DNA from: Tissierella_B sp964485455
GTDB taxonomy: Bacteria; Bacillota; Clostridia; Tissierellales; Tissierellaceae
NCBI GenBank assembly: GCA_964485455.1
Contig: CAZAJU010000017.1
Coordinates: 1-27,463, forward strand
Direction of reading: 5' to 3'
Length of the DNA stretch: 27,463 nt
The notes beneath the pieces are model-generated. The model was not told the origin of the DNA. It saw nothing but the letters and a program-made list of their open reading frames with translations, and ran no database searches. Position numbers and translations under genes: made by a program. Shown in pieces: positions 1-8,604 of this stretch (its first letter is position 1; every line of letters starts with the position of its first letter).

Positions 1-151
1 TCATATCTTGTATTGCATCTAAAGAATCTTCCTCATTTTTCATATATACATAAGCTAATCTATAATAGTCGTCTTTTTGTGCCATTACAAGTCTTAGCAA
101 GGCTTCTTTATTACCTTTTTTAGATTGCTTAACCAAGAGTTTAATATCCAC
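1..151 (-). CDS. ECF-type RNA polymerase sigma factor, N-terminal part (truncated by window edge)
   Basis: Only the first 50 codons are inside the window; the rest lies to the left. The frame opens with GTG at 151-149, preceded on the minus strand by AAGGTGGTGAAGG. It reads MDIKLLVKQSKKGNKEALLRL, continuing to a YRLAYVYMKNEEDSLDAIQDM stretch. That pattern (short helix, KKGNKEA, then YxLAYxYxxNEEDAxDxxQ) is the sigma-70 region 2 start of SigV/SigW-like extracytoplasmic-function sigma factors, which direct polymerase to stress or envelope genes. An anti-sigma partner would normally follow downstream, outside the window. The family call is firm; the subgroup is not resolvable from 50 residues. 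Confidence 0.8.
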   Translation of the reverse strand, partial: MDIKLLVKQSKKGNKEALLRLVMAQKDDYYRLAYVYMKNEEDSLDAIQDM

Positions 152-226
152 CCCTTCACCACCTTATGTTCCTTTTATATAAGAGTATTTATACCGCCAA
201 TAAGTTCATTTTCATTTTGATTTAAA

Positions 227-259
227 AATAACCAAAGGGGACGGTTCCCTTTGGTTATT
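227..259 (-). terminator. Intrinsic terminator of the SNF2 gene containing a GGGGACGGTTCCC core
   Basis: Perfect 13-bp inverted repeat (227-239 with 247-259, 7-nt loop). On the minus strand the stem runs into TTTTTAAAT, as expected for a Rho-independent terminator. The helicase stop codon (257-255) lies inside the stem. The stem/loop core AGGGGACGGTTCCCT resembles a short motif I recall as recurring in clostridial intergenic regions (see findings). Confidence 0.8.
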
Positions 260-3200
260 CGAATAAGGACATCAATTCTTCTTCGGTAAGTTTGGATATC
301 AAGGTTTCTCCTTCCTGAATCACCTTATCTATAATCTCCTTCTTTTGCTCTTGAAGTTGGAATATCTTCTCTTCTATGGTTCCCTTGGTTATAAGCTTTA
401 TAACTTGGACCTTGTTTTCTTGCCCTATTCTATGAGCCCTATCAGTTGCTTGATCCTCAACTGCAGGATTCCACCATGGGTCGAAATGGATTACCATGTC
501 AGCTGAAGTAAGGTTAAGACCTGTTCCTCCAGCCTTCAAGGATATTAAAAATACATCTCCCTGACCATGGTTGAAGCTTCGAACCAGCTCTCCCCTTTCA
601 AGCATTGGTGTGCTTCCATCTAAATACATAGAATTAATTCCATGACCGTCTAGGGTATCCCTAATTTTTTGGAGCATGGTAGTAAACTGGGAAAATATTA
701 ATATTCTATGTCCTCCATCCTTAGCTTCTTGCACTATTTCAACTAAGGAATCTAGCTTACCACTTTCTCCTTCATAGTCCTCCAAAAATATTCCAGGGTG
801 ACAACAAAGCTGTCTTAATCTGGTCAATCCTGCTAATATTTTAATATGGCTTCTTCCATAGCCATTTGTACGAATTTCATCATTTATCTCACCTTTAATT
901 GCCTGAAGATATGCTAAATACAATTTTTTCTGTTCTTGTGTCATATCTACCACTAGCTTTTGTTCAATCTTATCAGGTAATTCCTTTAAAACTTCCTTCT
1001 TTACCCTTCTTAAAATAAATGGCTTAATATGATTATTTAAATCCTTTAGCTTAAGACTGTCACGATCTTTAGTTATTGGTCTTTCATACTTTGTGGTAAA
1101 TTTAATATTTGAATGAAGATATCCAGGCATTAGATAATCAAATATAGACCATAGTTCCGATAGGGAGTTCTCCATAGGGGTTCCTGTCAAAGCAAAATAC
1201 TGTTTTGCATTTATGTTCTTTACCGCCCTTGCATTCACTGAACCATGATTCTTGATATGCTGAGCCTCATCCAGTATGCAATGTTCAAATACAAATTCCT
1301 GATATTCCTCAATATCCCTTCTCATAAGAGGATAGGACGTAATTATCAAATCATATTCTCCAACCTTTTTTATCAACTCATCCCTTTCAGGCTTAGAACC
1401 ACTGATGACTAGGGTTTTTAAGGATGGAGTAAATTTTCCAGCTTCCTCTTCCCAATTATATACAAGGGAAGTAGGAACTACTACTATACTAGTTCCTTTA
1501 CCTTCAACCTTTTCAGAAAGAAGAAATGCAAGCATTTGAAGGGTCTTTCCTAGCCCCATTTCATCAGCTAATATCCCTCCAAATCCATATTTGGATAAGG
1601 TCTTAAGCCACTTGAAACCAAAAATTTGATAATCCCTAAAATGTGCATTTAGTACTACTGGTATTGAGAATTCCATATCCTCTGGATCGTTAATATCTCT
1701 AACCAGTCTTTTAAAGTCAACATTCTTTTTGATGAAGTCCATTCCATTATCATTTAAGAATTTATCAAGATACATAGTTCTATACTTTGGAATTTTAATC
1801 TTGCCATCTTGAAGCTTTTCTAAGGACATATCTAGATAATCCATCATCTCAACAATACTATCTAATTCACTACTTTCAAGGGATAAAAACGAACCATCCT
1901 TTAGCTTATAATATCTCTTCTTCTGTTTATATGCCTTGAGAATATCTGAAAGCTCTGATACGTCTATTCCATCTATATCAAAGCTAAACTCCAGCATATC
2001 TAAATTGGAATCCAACCTTAGTCCTCCATAAAAATTCTTTGATTCCATAAGACCTATTTTTTTAAAGCTGTCAGAGTAGAATATATCTGAGTACTTTTGG
2101 AGTTGTGGAACTAAGTCATTTATAAAGTCAAATATCAGCTCTTCTTCCTCTAAGAAAAACTTTCCATCTGCTACTTTGAAATCACTTTGTTCTAGAAGTC
2201 CCATAACTAATCCTTCGGTTTCTATATCGCGAAGTAGAATCTTATCAGGGTCCTTCCTCAGCGTATTAGAGGAAAAAGGATTTATCTCTATGTCTCCATA
2301 GTTAAAAATCACCGTTCCATAGATTACGTCTTGGACTCTATCAAAGTATATGGTTGTATTAAGTTCAGGGCTATATATTAAGCTCTCAACCTTCTCATTA
2401 ACCTTAAGATTTGAATTTCTCTTTATTACAGGAAGCACTTCAGAAATAAAAGTCTCCTTTAAATCATCCTTTATCCGTATATTTTTTATATCCTTGTCAG
2501 CTATCTCCTCAAAAATTGGCATATAACTTCTTATCTGTTCATTTGTAAGCTTAAATACCTTGCCACCAAAAAAGAAATATCTACCACTTGAGCTTATTGG
2601 ACCCTCACCTGCCTCAAAAGACAAGTTAAGAATTAAGTCTCCTTCTTTTTCCTCTAGATTGAAATTAAGCTCTAGCTTCTCATCTGTAATCTCAACATCG
2701 TTAAAGATATGCCCATCTATATCCATATTGAATTTTCTATTGTTCATAAAATCGAAGAATTTTTCCTCTGTAAGAGATGTAAGCCTAAGCTTCTTACTAG
2801 AAAAAGCAGAATTGCCTCCATTGGAGTACTGACTTTGCCATTCATAATTCTCATATATAAGCTTTAGGAAATCAATTAAAGGCTGATCTTCCTTTTTAAA
2901 ATAATGAATACCAGGTGATAGAATAAAATTCTTGCTGAATTCATAATCCTTTTTATCAATTAAGTTAGAAAGAAATTTAGCAAAGCTTTTTACTACATAG
3001 AGCTTATCTTCTCCTACTCGAAGGCTTATGAAAGACTCTCCCTGACATCTTTCATAGTTAACTTCAAGATTTACAGGGACTAGCCCAATATCCCTTGATT
3101 CTCTATAGCTTTGGATTATATTTTTTAAATTTCCTTCCTTTTTTCGATTAATTAGTCTACCACTTCTATCTATTTCTCTTATACTCATTAGGAATGCCAC

Positions 3201-3455
3201 TATATGTTTGCAATCTCCTGGATACTTATGAAATTCAGGGCAATTGCAGGAGGTGTTGGTAATGTCCCCATAATTACTAAATGTTACTGAAGGCTCATAG
3301 GTTTCAGCTCCATCTACCTTTCCTACAAAATAATCGTGCCTATGGTTTACCCTTACTTCCTTTACCTTTCCAGAATTGAAATATTGCTTACCCTTAGTAT
3401 AGGTTTCATAAAAATCCACTCTATCAATTATATAATTATCAGTTATCTTTAACAT
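255..3455 (-). CDS. SWIM-domain SNF2-family DEAD/DEAH-box helicase/ATPase
   Basis: A 1066-residue protein of the bacterial SNF2/Rad54-like class. An N-terminal SWIM zinc finger is visible as C70-x-C72-x9-C82-x-H84. A long middle part (about 200-590) corresponds to the bacterial SNF2-associated region. The ATPase core begins near 605, with Walker A in LADEMGLGKT (629-638), DEAQ box 729-732 and LTGTP (757-761). The C-terminal helicase lobe has FSQF (921-924) and motif VI QATDRAHRIGQ (1002-1012). All motor motifs look intact, so it should be an active double-stranded-DNA translocase; the cellular role of these bacterial proteins is poorly defined. The ATG at 3455 is preceded by GGTGGTG. It stands alone, divergent from xpt, with its own terminator. 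Confidence 0.95.
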   Translation of the reverse strand: MLKITDNYIIDRVDFYETYTKGKQYFNSGKVKEVRVNHRHDYFVGKVDGAETYEPSVTFSNYGDITNTSCNCPEFHKYPGDCKHIVAFLMSIREIDRSGRLINRKKEGNLKNIIQSYRESRDIGLVPVNLEVNYERCQGESFISLRVGEDKLYVVKSFAKFLSNLIDKKDYEFSKNFILSPGIHYFKKEDQPLIDFLKLIYENYEWQSQYSNGGNSAFSSKKLRLTSLTEEKFFDFMNNRKFNMDIDGHIFNDVEITDEKLELNFNLEEKEGDLILNLSFEAGEGPISSSGRYFFFGGKVFKLTNEQIRSYMPIFEEIADKDIKNIRIKDDLKETFISEVLPVIKRNSNLKVNEKVESLIYSPELNTTIYFDRVQDVIYGTVIFNYGDIEINPFSSNTLRKDPDKILLRDIETEGLVMGLLEQSDFKVADGKFFLEEEELIFDFINDLVPQLQKYSDIFYSDSFKKIGLMESKNFYGGLRLDSNLDMLEFSFDIDGIDVSELSDILKAYKQKKRYYKLKDGSFLSLESSELDSIVEMMDYLDMSLEKLQDGKIKIPKYRTMYLDKFLNDNGMDFIKKNVDFKRLVRDINDPEDMEFSIPVVLNAHFRDYQIFGFKWLKTLSKYGFGGILADEMGLGKTLQMLAFLLSEKVEGKGTSIVVVPTSLVYNWEEEAGKFTPSLKTLVISGSKPERDELIKKVGEYDLIITSYPLMRRDIEEYQEFVFEHCILDEAQHIKNHGSVNARAVKNINAKQYFALTGTPMENSLSELWSIFDYLMPGYLHSNIKFTTKYERPITKDRDSLKLKDLNNHIKPFILRRVKKEVLKELPDKIEQKLVVDMTQEQKKLYLAYLQAIKGEINDEIRTNGYGRSHIKILAGLTRLRQLCCHPGIFLEDYEGESGKLDSLVEIVQEAKDGGHRILIFSQFTTMLQKIRDTLDGHGINSMYLDGSTPMLERGELVRSFNHGQGDVFLISLKAGGTGLNLTSADMVIHFDPWWNPAVEDQATDRAHRIGQENKVQVIKLITKGTIEEKIFQLQEQKKEIIDKVIQEGETLISKLTEEELMSLFE

Positions 3456-3560
3456 TTTTCACCACCACTAAAAATGAATATCATAATATTATACCTTATT
3501 TACTTATCTTAAGCAATTAATCTGATATTCATACTAGTTCATTGAGCTCTATAAAATTGT

Positions 3561-3588
3561 TTGATAAAGTCGAAAAATACTGTATAAT
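3561..3588 (+). promoter_or_regulatory. Probable sigma-A promoter of xpt
   Basis: TTGATA (3561-3566), a 16-bp spacer and a perfect TATAAT (3583-3588). The predicted start near 3595 leaves a leader of about 25 nt. That is too short for the purine riboswitch that often precedes xpt in Firmicutes, and no such aptamer is seen upstream. Confidence 0.6.
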
Positions 3589-3619
3589 GTATGTAACATA
3601 TTTTATGAGGAGAAAATTT

Positions 3620-4198
3620 ATGAAGTTATTAAAGGATAAAATAATCGAATGTGGAAAAATAACTGATGGTAGAATTTTACGTGTAGAAAGTTTTGTCAAT
3701 CATCAAATGGATATAAAATTATTTAACGAAATGGGAAAAGAATTTAAAAATAGATTTTCAGATGTTAAAATTGATAAAATTCTTACAATCGAAACTTCGG
3801 GAATAGGCATTGCTGCCATAGTTTCTCAATACTTTGATTGCGTTCCAGTCGTTTTTGCAAGGAAATTCCCTTCAGCAATTATTTCGGAAAACACGTATAA
3901 TTATGAAGTTCATTCCTTTACAAAGAACATTACAAATATGGTTAGGGTTGATAAAGATTTCCTTTCAGAGGGAGAGAACATCCTAATAATAGATGATTTT
4001 CTTGCAAGTGGCTGTGCTGCTGTAGGTCTTATTAATATAGTAAGACAAGCCAAGGCGAATCCAATTGGAATGGGTATTGTAATCGAAAAAGGCTTCCAAG
4101 GTGGGAGAAAAGTTATAGAGGATCTTGGCGTGAGAGTAGAATCCCTTGCTATAATCGACCGCTTCGAAGACGGAAAAGTAATATTTAAAGATAGATAA
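3620..4198 (+). CDS. xpt: Xanthine phosphoribosyltransferase
   Basis: Purine salvage enzyme converting xanthine plus PRPP to XMP in the cytosol. The protein starts [21 protein letters not shown] and has the PRPP loop IIDDFLASG at residues 123-131, typical of type I phosphoribosyltransferases. Length is 192 residues, close to the roughly 194 of B. subtilis Xpt. The frame is open further upstream (TTG at 3542), but the ATG at 3620 has an AGGAGA site 7 nt before it and matches the family N-terminus, and the upstream part contains the promoter. No pbuX permease follows; the gene ends in its own terminator. Confidence 0.93.
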   Translation: MKLLKDKIIECGKITDGRILRVESFVNHQMDIKLFNEMGKEFKNRFSDVKIDKILTIETSGIGIAAIVSQYFDCVPVVFARKFPSAIISENTYNYEVHSFTKNITNMVRVDKDFLSEGENILIIDDFLASGCAAVGLINIVRQAKANPIGMGIVIEKGFQGGRKVIEDLGVRVESLAIIDRFEDGKVIFKDR

Positions 4199-4203
4199 TA
4201 GTA

Positions 4204-4236
4204 AAACCCCCGAGATTATTTGAATCTCAGGGGTTT
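4204..4236 (+). terminator. Terminator of xpt, possibly bidirectional
   Basis: 14-nt arms (4204-4217 and 4223-4236) with one C/A mismatch and a 5-nt loop, followed on the plus strand by GTTTTTC. It lies between convergent xpt and ftcD. On the minus strand the mismatch becomes a G-U pair but the following U tract is poor, so termination of ftcD here is plausible but weaker. Confidence 0.8.
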
Positions 4237-4289
4237 GTTTTTCATGTACAAGTAGTGCGACTTTTACATGTTACTCGAAAATATATATT

Positions 4290-5219
4290 TTAAAGCTCTC
4301 CCATTAAATGCGTTTCAAGAATTTGATCTTGTTTAAGACCTTGTAAACCTAAATAGTGGTTTAAGTTATTTAGTAGGTATTCCAATTTAACAGGTCCAAC
4401 TATTTCTGAGCCTGTTACTGCAACTCCGTAATGTTGCGCTTCTAGTTTAACTAATTCATATGCTCTATAAAGTGGAGTGGATGCACAGTCAAACATATTT
4501 ATGGAAACTACTACTCCTTCTCTTTCAGGGAACTTGATTCCAACTGCTCTTGTTGTTGAGAAACCACCGCTTGGTCCTCTTACAGCCTTTGCGATTGCTT
4601 TAGCGATACTTAAATCTTCAGTAGCTAGGAATACATTGTATGCTGTCAATCCTTCCATATCAGCTGATACGATTGTAGCTCCCATTGTTGGGCTTAATTT
4701 ACCATCTACCGATAAATCAGGTTTTCTAGCCTCACGGTCTGGATGATTTTCATCATCTAATAAAGCCTTTAATCCCTCATATTGACCTTGTCTAATAAAG
4801 GAGATGCTTGCTTTTTCAGCAGTTCTAGCATTAGAGCCTGAGAAGAATATTGGCACTCCATGCTTTTCATGTAGTTCTTTACCTATTTCTTCTGCCATTG
4901 CTTTACATTCATCTAGTGTAATGTTTGTTAATGGGAACAATGGAATAGTATCCTGTCCACCTATTCTAGGATGGGAACCCTTTTGCTGAGTCATATCAAT
5001 TAACTCATAGGATTTTGCAGCCATATCTAGTAAAGCTGCCTTTAATGGTGCTGGTTCTCCTATAATTGTAAGTACTGTTCTATTGAAGTCATGCTCTGGT
5101 TCACATGTAACAAGCTTAACTCCTTCTCTATTTTTAATAGTGCCTGATATTGCATCTATAACTTCTTGTCTTCTTCCATCACTAAAATTTGGTACTGCTA
5201 AAATATACTGTTTTGCCAT
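4290..5219 (-). CDS. ftcD: Glutamate formimidoyltransferase (formiminotransferase)
   Basis: 309 residues, the length of stand-alone bacterial formiminotransferases (FTCD_N plus FTCD domains). It moves the formimino group of formiminoglutamate, or in purine-fermenting clostridia of formiminoglycine, to tetrahydrofolate. The motif KGSHPRIGGQDTIPLFPL is present; its His83 aligns with the catalytic His82 of the mammalian enzyme. ATG at 5219 is preceded by GGGAGG. It follows fchA by 30 bp, so the two are co-transcribed and carry out consecutive steps. No hutH, hutU or hutI gene is nearby, so the source of the formimino donor is not shown here. Confidence 0.93.
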   Translation of the reverse strand: MAKQYILAVPNFSDGRRQEVIDAISGTIKNREGVKLVTCEPEHDFNRTVLTIIGEPAPLKAALLDMAAKSYELIDMTQQKGSHPRIGGQDTIPLFPLTNITLDECKAMAEEIGKELHEKHGVPIFFSGSNARTAEKASISFIRQGQYEGLKALLDDENHPDREARKPDLSVDGKLSPTMGATIVSADMEGLTAYNVFLATEDLSIAKAIAKAVRGPSGGFSTTRAVGIKFPEREGVVVSINMFDCASTPLYRAYELVKLEAQHYGVAVTGSEIVGPVKLEYLLNNLNHYLGLQGLKQDQILETHLMGEL

Positions 5220-5249
5220 TTTTTATTTTTCCTCCCTTTATTATGCTAA

Positions 5250-5891
5250 TTAAGCATTTAATCTTCTATATACTACTTCTAGATGCTTTTCTTTCAATTC
5301 CTTTGCAGCATTTAAAAGACTTGTTGTCTTTTCTGAAATGCTCTTTCTGTATTCTTCATCCTTAATACTTCCAAGGTTTATAGTTACATTAAGAAGGGCA
5401 CCTTCAAGTCCTGAGTAAGCCATAAGTATTCCTACTCCAATATCAGTTATTGCATTTACATTACCATATTCTGCAAACACATCTTGAAGCTCTAATACTC
5501 TGAAGCACTTTTCTGCACATCCAAAAGGAACTTCTAAGGCAATCTTATATCCTTCTTGGATAGCTGCAGATCTAGCCTTCTTTTCTTCATCGGTTTCCTT
5601 AGGCATCTTGAATGCTTCCATAACTTTATCGAAAGCCTTTGAGTCATTATCAACTGTTTCTGCTAATTCTTCAAAAAGAACATCTAACTCTTTTACATTT
5701 GCCTCAAGCTTAGCTCTTACATCCTCAGGAAGTTCAGCATAATTTTTCATACTAAAGCTAAGGCCACCTACCATGCTTGCAAGGGCTGCACCTATAGTAC
5801 CAGCGTATGCGGATACACTTCCACCACCAGGAGTTGGGTCACTGGATCTAGTTACTAAAGCGAAATCTTTTAAACTTTTTTCGATTAACAA
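5250..5891 (-). CDS. fchA: Formimidoyl-THF cyclodeaminase / methenyl-THF cyclohydrolase family protein
   Basis: 213 residues of the FTCD_C (cyclodeaminase/FchA) family, which converts 5-formimino-THF to 5,10-methenyl-THF plus ammonia, or in FchA hydrolyses methenyl-THF. The N-terminal segment TRSSDPTPGGGSVSAYAG is the family signature. The start is a TTG at 5891, well supported by GGAGGTG 5-7 nt upstream on the minus strand. Pairing with ftcD favours the cyclodeaminase reaction. A sigma-54-type promoter sits 45-60 bp upstream, separating this pair from livF. Confidence 0.88.
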   Translation of the reverse strand: MLIEKSLKDFALVTRSSDPTPGGGSVSAYAGTIGAALASMVGGLSFSMKNYAELPEDVRAKLEANVKELDVLFEELAETVDNDSKAFDKVMEAFKMPKETDEEKKARSAAIQEGYKIALEVPFGCAEKCFRVLELQDVFAEYGNVNAITDIGVGILMAYSGLEGALLNVTINLGSIKDEEYRKSISEKTTSLLNAAKELKEKHLEVVYRRLNA

Positions 5892-5936
5892 AAGAGCACC
5901 TCCATATTATTAATAATTTACTTACTTATAATCTTA

Positions 5937-5952
5937 TGCAATTTTTATGCCA
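5937..5952 (-). promoter_or_regulatory. Sigma-54 (RpoN) promoter for fchA-ftcD
   Basis: On the minus strand TGGCATA-N4-TTGCA: GG (-24) and GC (-12) have the canonical 10-bp spacing and 7 of the 8 most conserved positions match TGGCAC/TTGC. Transcription would start near 5926, about 35 nt before the fchA TTG. The upstream liv operon has the same type of promoter. Transcription by sigma-54 is inferred from the motif only. Confidence 0.75.
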
Positions 5953-6061
5953 ATAAAAATTTATCTAAAAATTAACCCACTTGATTTAAATTTTATCATT
6001 AAATTATTGTTTTTTCTTTGTACTAATTCTATAAATCCATAAATAATTTAAGGGTTTATCC

Positions 6062-6769
6062 TTATTCCTCTCCAAGATATGCCTTTCTTACTCTGTCATC
6101 TACTAGAAGTTCAGATCCTTTACCATCGAATAATATTTCTCCGGTTTCTATTACATATCCTCTATCTGCCATTCCAAGGGCTATATTTGCATTTTGTTCA
6201 ACCAATAATACAGTTAGTCCTGTTTGCTGATTGATATCTTTTATTGTCTTAAATATTTCTTCAATCACTATAGGAGCAAGTCCCATGGAAGGTTCATCTA
6301 GCATCAATAGTTCTGGGCCAGACATCATTGCTCTTCCTATAGCAAGCATCTGCTGCTCCCCACCACTAAGGGTTCCTCCATATTGCTTACTTCTTTCTTG
6401 AAGTCTTGGAAATAGCTCATATACTTGTTTAAGATCCTTTTCAAAATTTTGAGTATCCTTTCTTAAATAAGCACCCATTTTAAGGTTTTCTTCTACAGAT
6501 AGAGCAGTAAAGATTTTTCTTCCCTCAGGTACTTGAATAAGCTTCTTTGCCACTATCTTTTCAGCAGGCATATCGTTTATCTCTTCACCTTTATACTTGA
6601 TACTTCCTTCGCTTTTAATAAGATTTGATATAGCTCTTAATATACTGGTCTTACCAGCTCCATTACTACCAACAAGAGTAACTATTTCTCCTTGTTTTAC
6701 TTCGAAATTAACCCCTTTTATAGCATGAATTCCGCCATAATAAACGTGTAAATCTGTGACCTTTAACAT
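6062..6769 (-). CDS. livF: ABC transporter ATP-binding protein, LivF type
   Basis: 235-residue ATPase of a branched-chain-amino-acid-type (HAAT) ABC importer, acting at the inner face of the membrane with LivG. Walker A GSNGAGKT at 34-41, signature LSGGEQQ 134-140 and Walker B LLMLDEP 154-160 are intact. The ATG shares a base with the livG stop (TAATG), so translation is coupled. There is no strong terminator after it: a 170-bp gap leads to fchA, with only an AT-rich imperfect fold (AACCC near 6052-6056 against GGGTT at 5973-5977). Confidence 0.94.
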   Translation of the reverse strand: MLKVTDLHVYYGGIHAIKGVNFEVKQGEIVTLVGSNGAGKTSILRAISNLIKSEGSIKYKGEEINDMPAEKIVAKKLIQVPEGRKIFTALSVEENLKMGAYLRKDTQNFEKDLKQVYELFPRLQERSKQYGGTLSGGEQQMLAIGRAMMSGPELLMLDEPSMGLAPIVIEEIFKTIKDINQQTGLTVLLVEQNANIALGMADRGYVIETGEILFDGKGSELLVDDRVRKAYLGEE

Positions 6770-7536
6770 TATTCAGTACCTCCTGTGCCTAGATATGCTT
6801 TGATTACCCTTTCATTTTTCTGAATCTCTGCAGGCAATCCTTCAGCTATTTTATTTCCATATTCAAGTACTGAAATTCTATCAGATATACCCATTACTAG
6901 CTTCATGTCATGCTCTATAACAAGTATGGTAAAACCCTTATCCCTTATTTTCTTTATAAACTGGGTCATTTCAACCTTTTCACCTGTATTCATACCTGCA
7001 GCAGGTTCATCTAGTAATAACAGCTTTGGTTCAGAGGCAAGAGCACGAGCAATTTCCACTTTTCTCTGAACTCCATAAGGAAGGCTTGTTGCCATCTCAT
7101 CTTTTAAATCAGTTAGGCCTAGGAAATCCAATAATGCCATTACCTTTTCCTCAACCATTTTCTCCTCTTTAAGTACTTTAGGGGACCTAAGGATAGTTGT
7201 AAGAAGATTTGATGATGTTCTACAATATTGTCCTGTCATTACATTTTCTAATACACTCATACTCTTATACAATCTGATATTCTGGAAAGTTCTTCCTATC
7301 CCTAATTTTACTATTTCATAAGGTTTAACATTTTCTAACTTTTTACCAAGAAGAACTACTTCACCGGATGTAGGTGGGTAAATACCTGTAATGCAGTTGA
7401 AGAAGGTTGTTTTTCCTGCCCCATTTGGTCCAATAAGGCTTACTATTTCGCCTTCATCTATATGAAAATCTACGTTATTTACTGCTGTTAAGCCTCCAAA
7501 CTTCTTAGTTACGTTTTTAGCTTCCAGTATTCGCAT
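6769..7536 (-). CDS. livG: ABC transporter ATP-binding protein, LivG type
   Basis: 255-residue ATPase partner of LivF. Walker A GPNGAGKT at 36-43, LLLLDEPAAG Walker B, and the family ending EGLPAEIQKNERVIKAYLG are visible. The frame is open to 7548, but the GTG there is part of the Shine-Dalgarno AGGAGGTG, so I chose the ATG at 7536 (MRILEAKNVTKKFGG). It overlaps the 3' end of livM by 20 bp, indicating tight translational coupling. Confidence 0.93.
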   Translation of the reverse strand: MRILEAKNVTKKFGGLTAVNNVDFHIDEGEIVSLIGPNGAGKTTFFNCITGIYPPTSGEVVLLGKKLENVKPYEIVKLGIGRTFQNIRLYKSMSVLENVMTGQYCRTSSNLLTTILRSPKVLKEEKMVEEKVMALLDFLGLTDLKDEMATSLPYGVQRKVEIARALASEPKLLLLDEPAAGMNTGEKVEMTQFIKKIRDKGFTILVIEHDMKLVMGISDRISVLEYGNKIAEGLPAEIQKNERVIKAYLGTGGTE

Positions 7537-8593
7537 TCTTCTTTGCACCTCCTTTTCTTAAACTAGCCATGCTGATAATTCCCTGTGGTCTAACTATCAT
7601 CATCATTACTAGTAGAATTCCATAGATTGCATATCTATAAGTTGATATTCCTCTTAGTGCTTCAGGTAATACTGCTAGTATTGTTGCCCCTACAACTATA
7701 CCAGGAACGCTTCCTACACCGCCTAATACAACCATTGTAAGCATAACAACGCTTTCAGCATAGGTAAAGTTATCTGGATTTACGTAATGTATAAAGGATG
7801 CAAATATTCCACCTGCTATTCCTGCAATTGCTGCTCCAAGTACAAAAGCTAGCATCTTTAAGAAAGTTGGGTTGATTCCCATAGCTTCTGCAGCTATTTC
7901 ATCATCTTTTATTGCTATTAATCCTCGACCTAGTCGTGAATTTAAAAGTCTGTTAGAAATAAATACGGTAATTACAACTAATCCTAATAGTATATAATAA
8001 TATCCTGTGTTTGTTCCAAGGTTCAATCCAAATATGGTCGGAGATGGTATCCCTGGAATTCCAGCAGGTCCCTTAGTTAAAGAAACCCAGTTTACTAGAA
8101 CTAAACGAATTATTTCACTAAATCCAATTGTTACTATTGCTAGATAATCCCCTTTTAACCTTAAAGTAGGGATTCCTATTAAAAATCCAAACATAGCTGA
8201 TACTACACCACTAAAGAATAAAGCTATCCAAAATGGCATTTTAAGATCTACTGTAAGTATGGCCGTAGTGTAGGCTCCAACCGCATAAAATGCAGCATGA
8301 CCCATTGATAATTGTCCAGCGAAACCAACTACGAAGTTTAAGCTAAGTGCTAAGACTATGTATATCAATGCAATTATACAAGTTCTAAGTGCATATGCAT
8401 TTCCTGCAAGTAGGAAAGGGACTGATACTATTAAAACTAGAAATGCTATTCCAATACTAAATCTCGCCTTTTTATCCAAACTTAGAAATTTGCTTGTTCC
8501 CTTATCGAAGATTTTCGATACTATCTTTATCCCTATAAAAAGAATACCTGCATATAGGGCTAGATTGAAAAATACCTTCATTAAACTTGACAT
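7517..8593 (-). CDS. livM: Branched-chain-type ABC transporter permease, LivM type
   Basis: 358-residue integral membrane protein with about ten hydrophobic segments. The BPD_transp_2 core includes LSLNFVVGFAGQLSMGHAAF (about 83-102) and LRLKGDYLAIVTIGFSEI, both LivM hallmarks. It pairs with LivH to form the translocation path. ATG at 8593 has AGGGGGT upstream; a second Met at codon 5 is possible. It lies 11 bp after livH. Confidence 0.93.
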   Translation of the reverse strand: MSSLMKVFFNLALYAGILFIGIKIVSKIFDKGTSKFLSLDKKARFSIGIAFLVLIVSVPFLLAGNAYALRTCIIALIYIVLALSLNFVVGFAGQLSMGHAAFYAVGAYTTAILTVDLKMPFWIALFFSGVVSAMFGFLIGIPTLRLKGDYLAIVTIGFSEIIRLVLVNWVSLTKGPAGIPGIPSPTIFGLNLGTNTGYYYILLGLVVITVFISNRLLNSRLGRGLIAIKDDEIAAEAMGINPTFLKMLAFVLGAAIAGIAGGIFASFIHYVNPDNFTYAESVVMLTMVVLGGVGSVPGIVVGATILAVLPEALRGISTYRYAIYGILLVMMMIVRPQGIISMASLRKGGAKKNANTGS

Positions 8594-8604
8594 TATTCTA
8601 CCCC

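Noticed and set aside
2560..2832. 90-codon plus-strand frame inside the SNF2 gene
   Set aside because: Low-complexity Ser/Leu/Lys shadow of the helicase coding strand, with no start signal.
3456..3619. Purine riboswitch in front of xpt
   Set aside because: Expected from Bacillus, but the best promoter leaves only about 25 nt of leader and no three-way-junction aptamer core was seen.
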